Of a stretch of DNA of 64,000 bases, positions 37,123-45,511 are shown piece after piece; position 1 is the first letter of the stretch; each line of letters begins with the position of its first letter. Both the position numbers and the translations under genes were made by a program. Source of the stretch: Rhizobium sp. SL42 (GTDB taxonomy: Bacteria; Pseudomonadota; Alphaproteobacteria; Rhizobiales; Rhizobiaceae); assembly GCF_021729845.1 (NCBI RefSeq), contig NZ_CP063397.1, positions 1,440,001 to 1,504,000 of the forward strand. Direction: 5' to 3'. The notes beneath the pieces were generated by a model. That model did no database searches. It was not told the DNA's origin and was given only the letters and a program-made list of their open reading frames with translations.

Positions 37123-38556
37123 ATGTCCGAAGCCATCGCCTTTTTGCCTCCGCAGCCGGCGATCCTGTCGCGCCGCGCGGAAATCCTTGCTGATCTCGCC
37201 GAGCTTGTGCCGGCCGGACGTCTGGTGCATGAGCCCAATGCGCTGGTGCCCTTCGAGACGGATGGCTTCATCGCCTATCGCCGCCGGCCGCTGGCCGTCG
37301 TCCTGCCTGAAACCACGGCCCAGGTCGCGGCCGTGATGAAATATTGCCATCGGTATGCCATCCCGGTCGTCCCGCGCGGCGCCGGCACCTCGTTGTCCGG
37401 CGGCGCCATCCCGCAGGAGGACGCAGTGGTTCTCGGCCTGTCGGCCATGAGCCGCATCCTCGACATCGACCTTGCCAATCGCACGGCGACCGTGCAGGCC
37501 GGCGTCACCAATCTCAACATTTCCGACGCCGTCGGTGCCGATGGCTTCTTTTATGCACCGGATCCGAGTTCGCAGCTTGCCTGCACCATCGGCGGCAATA
37601 TCGCGATGAATTCCGGCGGCGCCCACTGTCTGAAATATGGCGTCACCACCAACAACCTGCTCGGCGTCAAGCTGGTGCTGGTCGATGGCACGGTGATCGA
37701 TCTCGGCGGCAAGCATCTCGATGCCGAGGGATATGACCTGCTCGGCCTCGTCTGCGGTTCGGAAGGCCAGCTCGGTATTGTCACCGAGGCAACCGTTCGT
37801 CTGCTCGCCAAGCCGGAAGGCGCCCGTCCGGTGCTCTTCGGCTTCGACAGCGCCGAAGCAGCGGGATCCTGTGTCGCGGACGTCATCGGTGCGGGCATCG
37901 TGCCGGTCGCGATCGAATTCATGGACAAACCGGCCATCGAGATCTGCGAGGCTTTTGCCAAGGCCGGCTATCCGCTCGATGTCGAAGCGCTTCTGATCGT
38001 CGAGGTCGAAGGCTCGGAAGCCGAAATGGATGCGATGCTGCTGTCGATCGTCGAGATCGCCAAGCGTCATGGCGTGAAGACGGTGCGCGAATGCCAGTCC
38101 GCCACCGAAGCCGCACTGATCTGGAAAGGCCGCAAATCGGCCTTTGGCGCCACGGGCCGCATCGCCGACTACATCTGCATGGACGGCACGGTGCCGCTCA
38201 GCCAGCTTGCCTATGTGTTGCGCAAGACATCCGAGATCATCGATCACTATGGCCTGCGTGTCGCCAATGTCTTTCACGCCGGCGACGGCAACATGCACCC
38301 CTTGATCCTCTACAATATCAACGACCCCGAGGATGCGGCCAGGGCGGAAGCGGCAGGCATGGAAATCTTGAAACTCTGCGTCGATGCCGGCGGCTGCCTG
38401 ACCGGAGAACACGGTGTCGGCATCGAAAAACGCGACCTGATGCGCCACCAGTTTGCCGAGGTCGATCTCACCCAGCAGATGGCGGTGCGCGCCGCCTTCG
38501 ACGAGGCCTGGATCCTCAATCCATCCAAGGTGTTTCCGCTGGAGGGCAGGGGATAA
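37123..38556 (+). CDS. glcD: Glycolate oxidase FAD-linked subunit GlcD
   Basis: A 477-residue flavoprotein of the VAO/PCMH family. It oxidises glycolate (or D-lactate) to glyoxylate as part of the membrane-associated GlcDEF complex passing electrons to quinone. FAD-binding: YAIPVVPRGAGTSLSGGAIP and CTIGGNIAMNSGGAHCLKYG, YDLLGLVCGSEGQLGIVTEA. Substrate domain: HAGDGNMHPLILYN and GCLTGEHGVGIEKRDLM, where the histidines and R/E of the active site reside. Full length with GGGGGAGA before the ATG. First gene of glcD-(repeat)-glcE-DUF4870-glcF. A LysR gene is divergent. Confidence 0.94.
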   Translation: MSEAIAFLPPQPAILSRRAEILADLAELVPAGRLVHEPNALVPFETDGFIAYRRRPLAVVLPETTAQVAAVMKYCHRYAIPVVPRGAGTSLSGGAIPQEDAVVLGLSAMSRILDIDLANRTATVQAGVTNLNISDAVGADGFFYAPDPSSQLACTIGGNIAMNSGGAHCLKYGVTTNNLLGVKLVLVDGTVIDLGGKHLDAEGYDLLGLVCGSEGQLGIVTEATVRLLAKPEGARPVLFGFDSAEAAGSCVADVIGAGIVPVAIEFMDKPAIEICEAFAKAGYPLDVEALLIVEVEGSEAEMDAMLLSIVEIAKRHGVKTVRECQSATEAALIWKGRKSAFGATGRIADYICMDGTVPLSQLAYVLRKTSEIIDHYGLRVANVFHAGDGNMHPLILYNINDPEDAARAEAAGMEILKLCVDAGGCLTGEHGVGIEKRDLMRHQFAEVDLTQQMAVRAAFDEAWILNPSKVFPLEGRG

Positions 38557-38573
38557 TGGTGGCTTCGATGGTG

Positions 38574-38763
38574 CGCCCCCATCTGCCCTGCCGGGCATCT
38601 CCCCCTCAAGGGGGGAGATTGGCAATCCGTGATGCTTTTATATCGAGCCAACCGTGGTGCATGACGCGCTCCTTTGCGTCTTCGGCGTCTGAAGTGTGCA
38701 AGGCGCTGCTCCAACTGATCTCCCCCCGCGAGGGGGAGATGCCCGGCAGGGCAGAGGGGGGTA
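38574..38763. repeat. RIME-like palindromic element between glcD and glcE
   Basis: Two inverted, hairpin-forming units: 38575-38622 contains CTGCCGGGCATCTCCCCC then CAAGGGGGGAGATTGG, and 38718-38761 contains GGGGGAGATGCCCGGCAG, the exact reverse complement of the first. About 95 bp lie between them. The CCGGGCATCTCCCCC hairpin core is that of the Rhizobium-specific intergenic mosaic elements (RIME). It enlarges the glcD-glcE gap to 265 bp within the operon and may act as an mRNA-stabilising or attenuating structure. A divergent copy is at 50203-50364. Confidence 0.78.
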
Positions 38764-38821
38764 TTCACACCCACCACGCCGACCGGCCAATCACACGTCG
38801 CTTTGCCCGAAAGCCCCTGCC

Positions 38822-40030
38822 ATGCTGACCCCGACAACCGAAACCGAAGCCGCAGACATCGTCCGCGACCATGCCGGACGTGGCGAGCCGTTGCGAATAT
38901 CCGGTGGCGGCACGCGTGCCGGTTTCGGCAATCCGGTCACCGGCGCCTCACCAATCAGCGCTTCCGGCCTCACCGGCATCACCGCCTACAATCCCGCGGA
39001 AATGGTGATCACCGCCCGTGCCGGCACGCCGGTCGCCGAGATCGAGGCAGCGCTGGCGCAAAACGGCCAGGGCATGGCCTTCGAGCCGATCGACCATCGC
39101 GGCGTGATGGGCACCGCGGGCGAGCCGACGCTCGGCGGCCTGTTTGCCAGCAATGCCTCCGGCCCGCGCCGCTTCACCTTGGGGGCTGCCCGCGACCATC
39201 TGCTCGGCGTGCGGTTCGTCAATGGACGCGGCGAAGTCATCAAGGCCGGCGGCAAGGTCATGAAGAATGTCACCGGGCTCGATCTGGTCAAGCTGCTGGC
39301 CGGTTCCCATGGCACGCTCGGCTTCCTCACCGAGGTCACGTTCAAGGTCCTGCCTGTGCCCAAGGCGGCTGTGACCGTGGTCCTGTCGGGCCTCGACGAT
39401 GAGGCCGCCATACGGGCGATGGCCGTGGCCATGGCGCTGCCCGTTGAAGTCTCGGGCGCGGCACATCTGCCTGAAAGCGTGGCGGGTCGTTTCATCGGCG
39501 GCGCCTTGCCGGATGGCCCAGCCACGGTCTTGCGGCTTGAGGGGCTTGCCGCGTCCGTTGCCGTGCGCGCCGAAAAACTGCTGGCCGCCATGTCTGCTCA
39601 AGGGGCCGTCGCGCAGCTGTCGAGCGACCAGACGGCAAGCCTGTGGCGCGAAATCCGCGATGTATCGCCTTATGCCGATGGATCGCAGCGGCCGCTCTGG
39701 CGCGTATCCATGCCGCCCTCCGAGGGCTGGAAGCTGGTCGCCGGCCTTCGCCTGCGCGCCGGCGTCGATGCCTTCTACGACTGGCAGGGGGGCCTGATCT
39801 GGTTGCGCATGGAGGCGGACCCGGAAGCCGTGGTCCTGCGCCATGGCATCCGCACGCTCGGTGGCGGCCATGCCACGCTGATGCGGGCGCCGGATGCCGT
39901 TCGCGCCGTTACGCCGGCATTCGAGCCGCAATCACCGGCTGTCGCCTTGCTTTCGCAGCGCATCAGGGCAAAGTTCGATCCGCACGGGATATTCAATCCC
40001 GGAATGATGGCGCCAGGAGCTTCGCTATGA
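38822..40030 (+). CDS. glcE: Glycolate oxidase subunit GlcE
   Basis: A 402-residue FAD-binding protein. Start MLTPTTETEAADIVRDHAGR is used rather than an upstream in-frame ATG inside the repeat element (38696). FAD-binding PCMH domain: PLRISGGGTRAGFGNPVTGA, AYNPAEMVITARAGTPVAEI, and GTAGEPTLGGLFASNASGPR, then GSHGTLGFLTEVTFKVLPVP. C-terminal domain: SQRIRAKFDPHGIFNPGMM. It is the second FAD subunit of GlcDEF, non-catalytic in some models but needed for activity. Its stop overlaps the next gene (ATGA). The ribosome-binding site is weak and lies just after the repeat. Confidence 0.93.
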   Translation: MLTPTTETEAADIVRDHAGRGEPLRISGGGTRAGFGNPVTGASPISASGLTGITAYNPAEMVITARAGTPVAEIEAALAQNGQGMAFEPIDHRGVMGTAGEPTLGGLFASNASGPRRFTLGAARDHLLGVRFVNGRGEVIKAGGKVMKNVTGLDLVKLLAGSHGTLGFLTEVTFKVLPVPKAAVTVVLSGLDDEAAIRAMAVAMALPVEVSGAAHLPESVAGRFIGGALPDGPATVLRLEGLAASVAVRAEKLLAAMSAQGAVAQLSSDQTASLWREIRDVSPYADGSQRPLWRVSMPPSEGWKLVAGLRLRAGVDAFYDWQGGLIWLRMEADPEAVVLRHGIRTLGGGHATLMRAPDAVRAVTPAFEPQSPAVALLSQRIRAKFDPHGIFNPGMMAPGASL

Positions 40031-40407
40031 CCGACCCGAATTCGCAAGTGCCGACACCCTCATCGACAGAAAGCTGGTTCACGCCGGGCCGGCTGAACGC
40101 CCAGCTGGTCTACGGCCTCTACCTTGTCAGCTTTGTCGTCGGCATCAGCGGCATCATCGGCCTGGTGATCGCCTACATGAACCGCGGCAAGGGCCCGGCC
40201 TGGATCGACAGCCACTACACCTGGGCCATCCGCACCTTCTGGATCGGTCTGCTCTATGCGCTGATATCGACCATTTTGACGATCTTCTTCTTCGGCCTGA
40301 TCCTGCTCTTTGCTACCGCGATCTGGATCGTCGTGCGCTGCGTGATCGGCCTGCAGAAAGTCTCGGCAAATCAGCCGATCGAACGTCCCGCCAGTTGGTG
40401 GGTCTGA
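40027..40407 (+). CDS. DUF4870-like membrane protein within glc operon
   Basis: A 126-residue protein, MTDPNSQVPTPSSTESWFTP at the N-terminus. Three hydrophobic spans follow: QLVYGLYLVSFVVGISGIIG with LVIAYM, FWIGLLYALISTILTIFFFG, and LILLFATAIWIVVRCVIGLQ. KGPAWIDSHYTWAIRTFWIG is the loop typical of small DUF4870/YtxG-type membrane proteins. It overlaps the glcE stop by 4 bp (ATGA) and lies 64 bp upstream of glcF, so it is translated with the complex. Such a span could anchor the peripheral GlcDEF subunits to the membrane, but this is inferred only from position. Confidence 0.75.
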   Translation: MTDPNSQVPTPSSTESWFTPGRLNAQLVYGLYLVSFVVGISGIIGLVIAYMNRGKGPAWIDSHYTWAIRTFWIGLLYALISTILTIFFFGLILLFATAIWIVVRCVIGLQKVSANQPIERPASWWV

Positions 40408-40471
40408 AACAAGCGCGTGACGAGAGCGACGTTCGCGGCGCTCTCGTCTGCCGCGTCCCGGGAGGATCGAC

Positions 40472-41791
40472 GTGCAGACCAATTTTACCGCCGAGCAGCT
40501 TGCCGATCCGCATGTCGCCGAGGCAGAATCGATCCTGCGCAAATGCGTGCATTGCGGCTTCTGCACGGCGACCTGTCCGACCTATGTCACGCTCGGCAAC
40601 GAGCTCGATAGCCCGCGTGGCCGCATCTACCTGATCAAGGACATGCTGGAGAACGGCCGAGCCGCCGACAAGGAGGTCGTGACCCATATCGACCGGTGTT
40701 TGTCCTGTCTGGCCTGCACAACGACCTGTCCATCGGGCGTCGACTACATGCATCTGGTCGACCATGCCCGCATTCACATCGAAAAGACCTATCGGCGCCC
40801 GCTGATGAACCGCCTGACCCGCGGCGTTCTGGCCATGGTCCTGCCTTATCCCGGCCGTTTCAGGATGGCGCTGAGGCTCGCCGGTCTTGGGCGCCCGCTG
40901 GCCGGTCTGTTTGACCGCGTGCCGTCGCTGAAACCGTTTGCCGCCATGCTCCGGCTCGCCCCGGTCACCGTACCGCCCCCCTCGCCACTGGCACTGCCCG
41001 CAAGCCATGCGCCGCAGGCAGCACGTCGTGGACGTGTGGCGATCCTGACAGGCTGCGCCCAGCCCGTTCTCGATCCGGGCATCAATGCGGCTGCCATCCG
41101 TCTTCTGACACGGCTCGGCGTCGAGGTGGTTGTTCCTCAAGGCGAGGGCTGCTGCGGCGCCCTCGTGCACCACATGGGCCGCGAGGAACAGGCGCTCGCC
41201 TCGGCCCGCCGCAATGTCGATGTCTGGTGTCGCGAGATCGCGACCGGCGGGCTGGACGCCATCATCATCACCACGTCCGGCTGTGGTACCACGATCAAGG
41301 ACTATGGCCACATGCTGCGCCTTGATTCGGCCTATGCCGAAAAGGCGGCGCGGGTCTCGGCTCTGGCGAAAGACGTTACCGAATATCTCGCCAGCCTCGA
41401 CCTGCCGACATCCGCACCGAAGGGCCTGACCGTCGCCTATCACTCGGCCTGCTCGCTGCAGCACGGCCAGAAGGTGACCATGGCACCGAAGCAATTGCTG
41501 AAGGCAGCGGGTTTCATCGTCAAGGACCCACCCGAAGGCCATCTCTGTTGCGGCTCCGCCGGCACCTACAACATCATGCAGCCCGACATTTCGGCGAGGC
41601 TGAAGGCCCGCAAGGTCAGGAACATCGAATCGACGAAGCCGGACCTGATTGCGGCCGGCAATATCGGTTGCCTGACCCAGATTGGCTCTGCCACGGGCAT
41701 TCCGGTCGTACACACGGTCGAACTGCTCGACTGGGCCTATGGTGGAGAAAAGCCGGCTGCTCTCGACGCCCATCGCCGGGCAAGGGCGTAA
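40472..41791 (+). CDS. glcF: Glycolate oxidase iron-sulfur subunit GlcF
   Basis: A 439-residue protein. Two ferredoxin-type 4Fe-4S clusters: C25, C28, C31 and C35 in CVHCGFCTATCPTY, and C76, C79, C82 and C86 in CLSCLACTTTCPSG. Then two cysteine-rich CCG domains: GEGCCGALVHHMGREEQALA and GHLCCGSAGTYNIMQPDISA. It passes electrons from the FAD subunits to the quinone pool. GGGAGG (in CGGGAGGATCG) precedes the start. Last gene of the glc operon. All cluster ligands appear intact. Confidence 0.94.
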   Translation: MQTNFTAEQLADPHVAEAESILRKCVHCGFCTATCPTYVTLGNELDSPRGRIYLIKDMLENGRAADKEVVTHIDRCLSCLACTTTCPSGVDYMHLVDHARIHIEKTYRRPLMNRLTRGVLAMVLPYPGRFRMALRLAGLGRPLAGLFDRVPSLKPFAAMLRLAPVTVPPPSPLALPASHAPQAARRGRVAILTGCAQPVLDPGINAAAIRLLTRLGVEVVVPQGEGCCGALVHHMGREEQALASARRNVDVWCREIATGGLDAIIITTSGCGTTIKDYGHMLRLDSAYAEKAARVSALAKDVTEYLASLDLPTSAPKGLTVAYHSACSLQHGQKVTMAPKQLLKAAGFIVKDPPEGHLCCGSAGTYNIMQPDISARLKARKVRNIESTKPDLIAAGNIGCLTQIGSATGIPVVHTVELLDWAYGGEKPAALDAHRRARA

Positions 41792-41849
41792 ATTATTAAG
41801 TGCTTGCTGTTATGCTGAACCTGGGACGGTGTAGTCCCGAGGAGGAAGC

Positions 41850-42320
41850 ATGTTAAAGTTGGTGGCCTCTCTCGCCTTGGCGGTCCTGGTCGCGGTCTCT
41901 GGTCCGGCATATGCCGCTGGGCGCATCTATTGCGCCACGTCGGACGCGGTGCTGAACATGTCGCTGGAAAGCGGCTTCAGCAAGAAAGATCCCAAGAAAC
42001 TCGTGCATTTTCGCGGCGTTGCCGCGGTCAAGGGCTCCGGCGCCCCGCCTGATCTTGGCCGGTTCGAGATCAATTCCGACATGCTCCAGCAATACTGGAT
42101 GGACGGACGGGAAATGCGCTTTCAGATCCGCGCCTTTCTTCCGGCAAAAAAGCCGACGGCCCAGATCGAGCTGTCTGTCCTGACCCAGCGTCGTTCGGAC
42201 CAGGAGCCAAGCTTCAAGGGAAGCTATGCCCTGAATGTCGCACGGCTGACCGGAGACACAAAAGCCCCGCGTGAAACAATCGTTTCGCACGAGGCTCCGA
42301 TTTTCTGCACGATCAAATGA
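41850..42320 (+). CDS. Secreted hypothetical protein
   Basis: A 156-residue protein with a clear signal peptide: MLKLVASLALAVLVAVSGPA, then YAAGRIYCATSD. The mature part has two cysteines (YCATSD and IFCTIK), which could be disulfide-bonded, and strand-rich sequence (FQIRAFLPAKKPTAQIELSV). GAGGAGGAAG is a strong ribosome-binding site. No known motif is seen. It sits 58 bp downstream of glcF in the same direction, but the gap has its own ribosome-binding site and no obvious promoter, so it may be co-transcribed. It is convergent with an L,D-transpeptidase gene. Function unknown, periplasmic. Confidence 0.72.
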   Translation: MLKLVASLALAVLVAVSGPAYAAGRIYCATSDAVLNMSLESGFSKKDPKKLVHFRGVAAVKGSGAPPDLGRFEINSDMLQQYWMDGREMRFQIRAFLPAKKPTAQIELSVLTQRRSDQEPSFKGSYALNVARLTGDTKAPRETIVSHEAPIFCTIK

Positions 42321-42370
42321 TCCGGTTTCAGCCGTCGTGACGGGTTTTCACCACGCCGGCTATCTATGAT

Positions 42371-43054
42371 TCAGCCGCCGAAAACGGTGCGCAGGAAATC
42401 GATCCCGCGGTCTTCGAAGCTTACATCCCCCTGACGATTGCCCGGACCGACGACGATGACCTTGGAACCGATCGAGGCACGTTCATACAGGTGCTCGACG
42501 TCCTTGTTCATCATGCGGATGCAGCCGGACGACATGTTGAGGCCAATTGTCCAGGGCTGATTGGTGCCGTGGATACGGAAGATGGTGTCACGGCCGCCCT
42601 TGTAGAGATACATGGCGCGCGCGCCGAGCGGATTGTCGACGCCGCCTTCCTGCACGACCGGCAGAATATGGCCCTTGGCCGCCTCGCGCCGGCGCATTTC
42701 GGCCGGCGGACGCCAGGTCGGCCATTCTTCCTTGCGGCCGATCTTCACCACGCCCGACCAGCCGAAGCCTTCGCGACCGACGCCGACGCCGTAGCGCAGC
42801 GCGCGGTTCTTGCCTTCGACAAGATAGAGGAACTTGTTATTGGTATCGATGATGATCGTGCCGGGCTGCTCGTTGGTCTGCAGGCGCACCGCGCGCCGCT
42901 TGAACTTTTCCGGAACCTGCTTCGGCTGCGCCACCAGCGTCACGTCGCTTGTCGTCTGGATGCGGTTGAGGTTGATGGCCTCGGCCGGCAAGGGCATGGC
43001 GAATGCGACCGCAAGTAAAGCGGCCGTGGCACGAAGTCGAATGCTGGTCTGCAT
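42371..43054 (-). CDS. L,D-transpeptidase (YkuD/ErfK), copy 1
   Basis: A 227-residue protein from MQTSIRLRATAALLAVAFAM, signal peptide ending at AEA. The L,D-transpeptidase domain contains GTIIDTNNKFLYLV-like strand, RYGVGVGREGFGWSGVVKIG, WPTWRPPAEMRRREAAKGH, NPLGARAMYLYKGGRDTIFR and the catalytic motif HGTNQPWTIGLNMSSGCIRM, with the catalytic Cys in SSGCIR and the His of IHGT. These enzymes make 3-3 peptidoglycan crosslinks or attach outer-membrane proteins to peptidoglycan, in the periplasm. Rhizobiales rely heavily on such crosslinks for polar growth. GGGGGA is 6 bp before the ATG. A paralogue follows upstream on the same strand, separated by about 100 bp. Confidence 0.9.
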   Translation of the reverse strand: MQTSIRLRATAALLAVAFAMPLPAEAINLNRIQTTSDVTLVAQPKQVPEKFKRRAVRLQTNEQPGTIIIDTNNKFLYLVEGKNRALRYGVGVGREGFGWSGVVKIGRKEEWPTWRPPAEMRRREAAKGHILPVVQEGGVDNPLGARAMYLYKGGRDTIFRIHGTNQPWTIGLNMSSGCIRMMNKDVEHLYERASIGSKVIVVGPGNRQGDVSFEDRGIDFLRTVFGG

Positions 43055-43155
43055 GGATAGTCCCCCGAAAAACAATAGGAGGTGAGCCTAGCCGACTCCC
43101 CTCCCAAAGCAAGTGCTAACTGAAACGCAGGCGGCATCCCTGCCGCGTGTGTGTT

Positions 43156-43968
43156 TTACATCACGATAACCTTGGTGCCGACATTCACGCGTTCATAGAG
43201 ATCGGTCACGTCTTCATTGCGCATGCGAATGCAGCCGGAAGAGACACCGTTGCCGATCGTCCAGGGCGCATTGGTGCCATGGATGCGGTAGAGGGTGGAG
43301 CCGAGATACATGGCGCGCGCGCCGAGTGGATTTTCCGGCCCGCCCTCCATCGAAGCCGGCAGATAGTGGCCCTTGGCGGCTTCGCGTTCGATCATTTCCT
43401 GCGGCGGGTGCCAGGACGGCCATTCGGCCTTGCGTGTCACCTTGTGCGTGCCGGCCCATTCGAAACCCGGCTTGCCGACACCGACGCCGTAGCGCTTGGC
43501 CTGCCCATCTGCCATCACGAGGTAGAGAAAGCGATTATTGGTGTCGATGACGATCGTGCCCGGCTTGTGCTCGGTCTCGTAGGCGACCATCTGCGGGAGA
43601 TAGATCGGATCGAGCTGGGTGCGGATCGGCTTGTTTGGACGAACAGCCGCCTGCTGGACCATAGGCTGCTGCGAAACCGCGCCCGGCTGATCGAAAAGCG
43701 TGCGGCGCTGCTGACGGAGCTGGCGTTGCTGCACCGGGCGCTGCTGCTGCAGGACCTGGCGCTGGTAGACGGGAGTGGCGCGGCGCTGCGCCGGTGCGAT
43801 CGCCCGCTGCCGCTGCTGTGGCACGCCACCCAGCTGCATCACCCACGGGGCAGAAAGATCAGGACTGACGATGACCGGCGGACGGTTCTGGTACCGCTCG
43901 CTGGCGGCAACCGGGAACGCAAGCGGCAGGCTGGCAAGGAACGCCAGCAGCATGGATTTCTTCGACAT
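43156..43968 (-). CDS. L,D-transpeptidase (YkuD/ErfK), copy 2, with Gln/Arg-rich region
   Basis: A 270-residue protein from MSKKSMLLAFLASLPLAFPV; the frame extends 60 codons upstream but the signal peptide fits this start. After cleavage near VAA-SERY comes a Gln/Arg-rich low-complexity segment of about 60 residues (for example QQRPVQQRQLRQQRR), then an L,D-transpeptidase domain much like copy 1: KPGTIVIDTNNRFLYLVMAD, RYGVGVGKPGFEWAGTHKVT, WPSWHPPQEMIEREAAKGHY and the catalytic SSGCIRMRNEDVTDLYERVN. The Gln/Arg segment may bind the cell wall or nucleic-acid-like polyanions; this is inference. Copy 1 lies downstream, so this is a tandem paralogous pair. Confidence 0.88.
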   Translation of the reverse strand: MSKKSMLLAFLASLPLAFPVAASERYQNRPPVIVSPDLSAPWVMQLGGVPQQRQRAIAPAQRRATPVYQRQVLQQQRPVQQRQLRQQRRTLFDQPGAVSQQPMVQQAAVRPNKPIRTQLDPIYLPQMVAYETEHKPGTIVIDTNNRFLYLVMADGQAKRYGVGVGKPGFEWAGTHKVTRKAEWPSWHPPQEMIEREAAKGHYLPASMEGGPENPLGARAMYLGSTLYRIHGTNAPWTIGNGVSSGCIRMRNEDVTDLYERVNVGTKVIVM

Positions 43969-44198
43969 CGGACAACTCGCTACATGGGGCCGAAAACAAT
44001 GGAAGGCGGCATGAAACCATGCGCCTTGCTGACGTGGATCGTGCCAGCGCCATGCCCGCAAATTGGTAAACGAGCGTTCATGAAAATGCGTTCGGCCGCG
44101 TAAACCTTTCGTCAGGGTTAGCGCCGCGTTTGGAATCTTCGTGAACAAATGGTAAACGCCAGATACGACGCACCGGTTGCAGGGGGGAGAAGGCTCGC

Positions 44199-44834
44199 AT
44201 GACGACGGACGAGGCAGGATTGATCACCGGCGAGGACGGGCTTGTCCGCTGCTTCTGGCATGGCGGACTGGATGACTATCGCCGTTATCACGACGAGGAG
44301 TGGGGCAATCCGGTCACTGACGATATCCGCCTGTTCGAGAAGATCTGCCTGGAGGGCTTCCAGTCCGGTCTGTCCTGGCTGACCATCCTGCGCAAGCGCG
44401 ACAATTTCCGCGCCGCCTTTGCCGGATTCGATTTCCACCAGGTTGCGCTGTTCGGCGAAGACGATATTGCCCGCTGCCTGGCCGATGCCGGCATCATCCG
44501 CCATCGCGGAAAGATCGTCTCGACCATCAACAATGCCCGCCATGCCATCGATTTGCAGGCCGAATTCGGCTCGCTTGCCCGCTATTTCTGGAGTTTCGAA
44601 CCGGGCCCGAGCGAGCGTCCGGCGCGCATGGACTATGCGACGCTGCGCGCCAATCCGACCTCGCCGACCTCGATACGCCTTTCCAAGGATCTGAAGAAGC
44701 GCGGCTGGAGCTTCGTCGGACCGACCACCGTCTACGCCTTCATGCAGGCCATGGGTCTGGTCAACGACCATATCGAGGGATGCTGCTGCCGGCAGGGCAT
44801 CGAAGACAAGCGCCTAGCTTTCGTGCGCCCGTAA
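44199..44834 (+). CDS. tag: DNA-3-methyladenine glycosylase I
   Basis: A 211-residue base-excision repair enzyme. It removes 3-methyladenine from DNA. Zinc site: C18 in LVRCFWHG, H31 in YRRYHDEEWG, H191 and C195 in NDHIEGCCC. Substrate-binding E52 and W60 in CLEGFQSGLSW. The typical helix-hairpin-helix stretch RHRGKIVSTINNARHAIDLQ and C-terminal KDLKKRGWSFVGPTTVYAFM QAMG (broken here) are conserved. All key residues are present. It is convergent with a tag-like gene three bases away, whose protein lacks these ligands. Cytoplasmic; alkylation repair. Confidence 0.93.
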   Translation: MTTDEAGLITGEDGLVRCFWHGGLDDYRRYHDEEWGNPVTDDIRLFEKICLEGFQSGLSWLTILRKRDNFRAAFAGFDFHQVALFGEDDIARCLADAGIIRHRGKIVSTINNARHAIDLQAEFGSLARYFWSFEPGPSERPARMDYATLRANPTSPTSIRLSKDLKKRGWSFVGPTTVYAFMQAMGLVNDHIEGCCCRQGIEDKRLAFVRP

Positions 44835-44837
44835 CGG

Positions 44838-45503
44838 CTAGTCAATGCTCATCGCCAGCACGCGGCTGATCTCCGTCAGGGAACGGCCGGACTGTTCGCG
44901 CCAGCGGTTGAACGCCGCCTGCACAGCGGCCCTGTCCTTGGCCGATGTCGGAGCCTTGGCGACCACGCCTTCGGCGATCAGCCGGTGGATGACGCTTCGC
45001 GACAGGATGAAGCTGTCGACGCCTGAAAACCGCAGGAAATACTGGCCGGTATTGCCGCCCAGCCGGGTGCCGCGCTTTTGCAGCAGGTCCAGCAGGCCGA
45101 TGTAGTTTTCCGTCGGCCAGTCGGCAAGGAAGGCCGCTGCACTGCCGTGTTCATGTGCGACATCCGACAGGAAGGCTGCGTTCTGCTGCACGGCCCTGAT
45201 CTTCGGACCATGCCGCACGATCCGTGTGTCGGAGACGAGCCGTTCGAAATCCTCGTCATGCAGCATGGCGCAGCGCCCGATGTCGAAGTCGTCGAAAGCC
45301 GCCTCGAAACCCGGCCACATGGCGTCCACGACCTTCCAGTTGAAGCCGGACTGGAAGATGCATCGGGTCATTGTCGCCAGAAGACGGTGGTCCGGCGTGG
45401 CGGCAATCGCGTCGCGCGACTTCGGCTGTTGCAGTCCGTCCTCCACCTCCGCCTCGCCCTTGCGATCGACGGCAAGCGACCAGATGTCTTCGAAAGTTCG
45501 CAT
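44838..45503 (-). CDS. DNA-3-methyladenine glycosylase I-like protein lacking Zn ligands
   Basis: A 221-residue protein from MRTFEDIWSLAVDRKGEAEV. The fold matches Tag: TMTRCIFQSGFNWKVVDAMW, FDIGRCAMLHDEDFERLVSD, RIVRHGPKIRAVQQNAAFLS, GNTGQYFLRFSGVDSFILSR. Compared with Tag, the zinc Cys and His pairs are missing, and the glutamate that recognises 3-methyladenine is replaced: the EGFQSGLSW region reads CIFQSGFNW here (C48 aligned with Glu52's position). It is therefore a diverged HhH-GPD paralogue whose substrate may differ. It is convergent with tag (3 bp apart), and its start is 8 bp from the HAD gene stop, so the two may form an operon. Confidence 0.78.
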   Translation of the reverse strand: MRTFEDIWSLAVDRKGEAEVEDGLQQPKSRDAIAATPDHRLLATMTRCIFQSGFNWKVVDAMWPGFEAAFDDFDIGRCAMLHDEDFERLVSDTRIVRHGPKIRAVQQNAAFLSDVAHEHGSAAAFLADWPTENYIGLLDLLQKRGTRLGGNTGQYFLRFSGVDSFILSRSVIHRLIAEGVVAKAPTSAKDRAAVQAAFNRWREQSGRSLTEISRVLAMSID

Positions 45504-45511
45504 CGTTGCTC

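Noticed and set aside
37096..38625. 509-codon minus-strand open frame opposite glcD
   Set aside because: Antisense to glcD, which carries all FAD and active-site motifs.
37123..41791. Mobile element carrying the glc genes
   Set aside because: The RIME-like repeat is a short intergenic palindrome; no transposase or target-site duplication is present, and codon use matches the neighbours.
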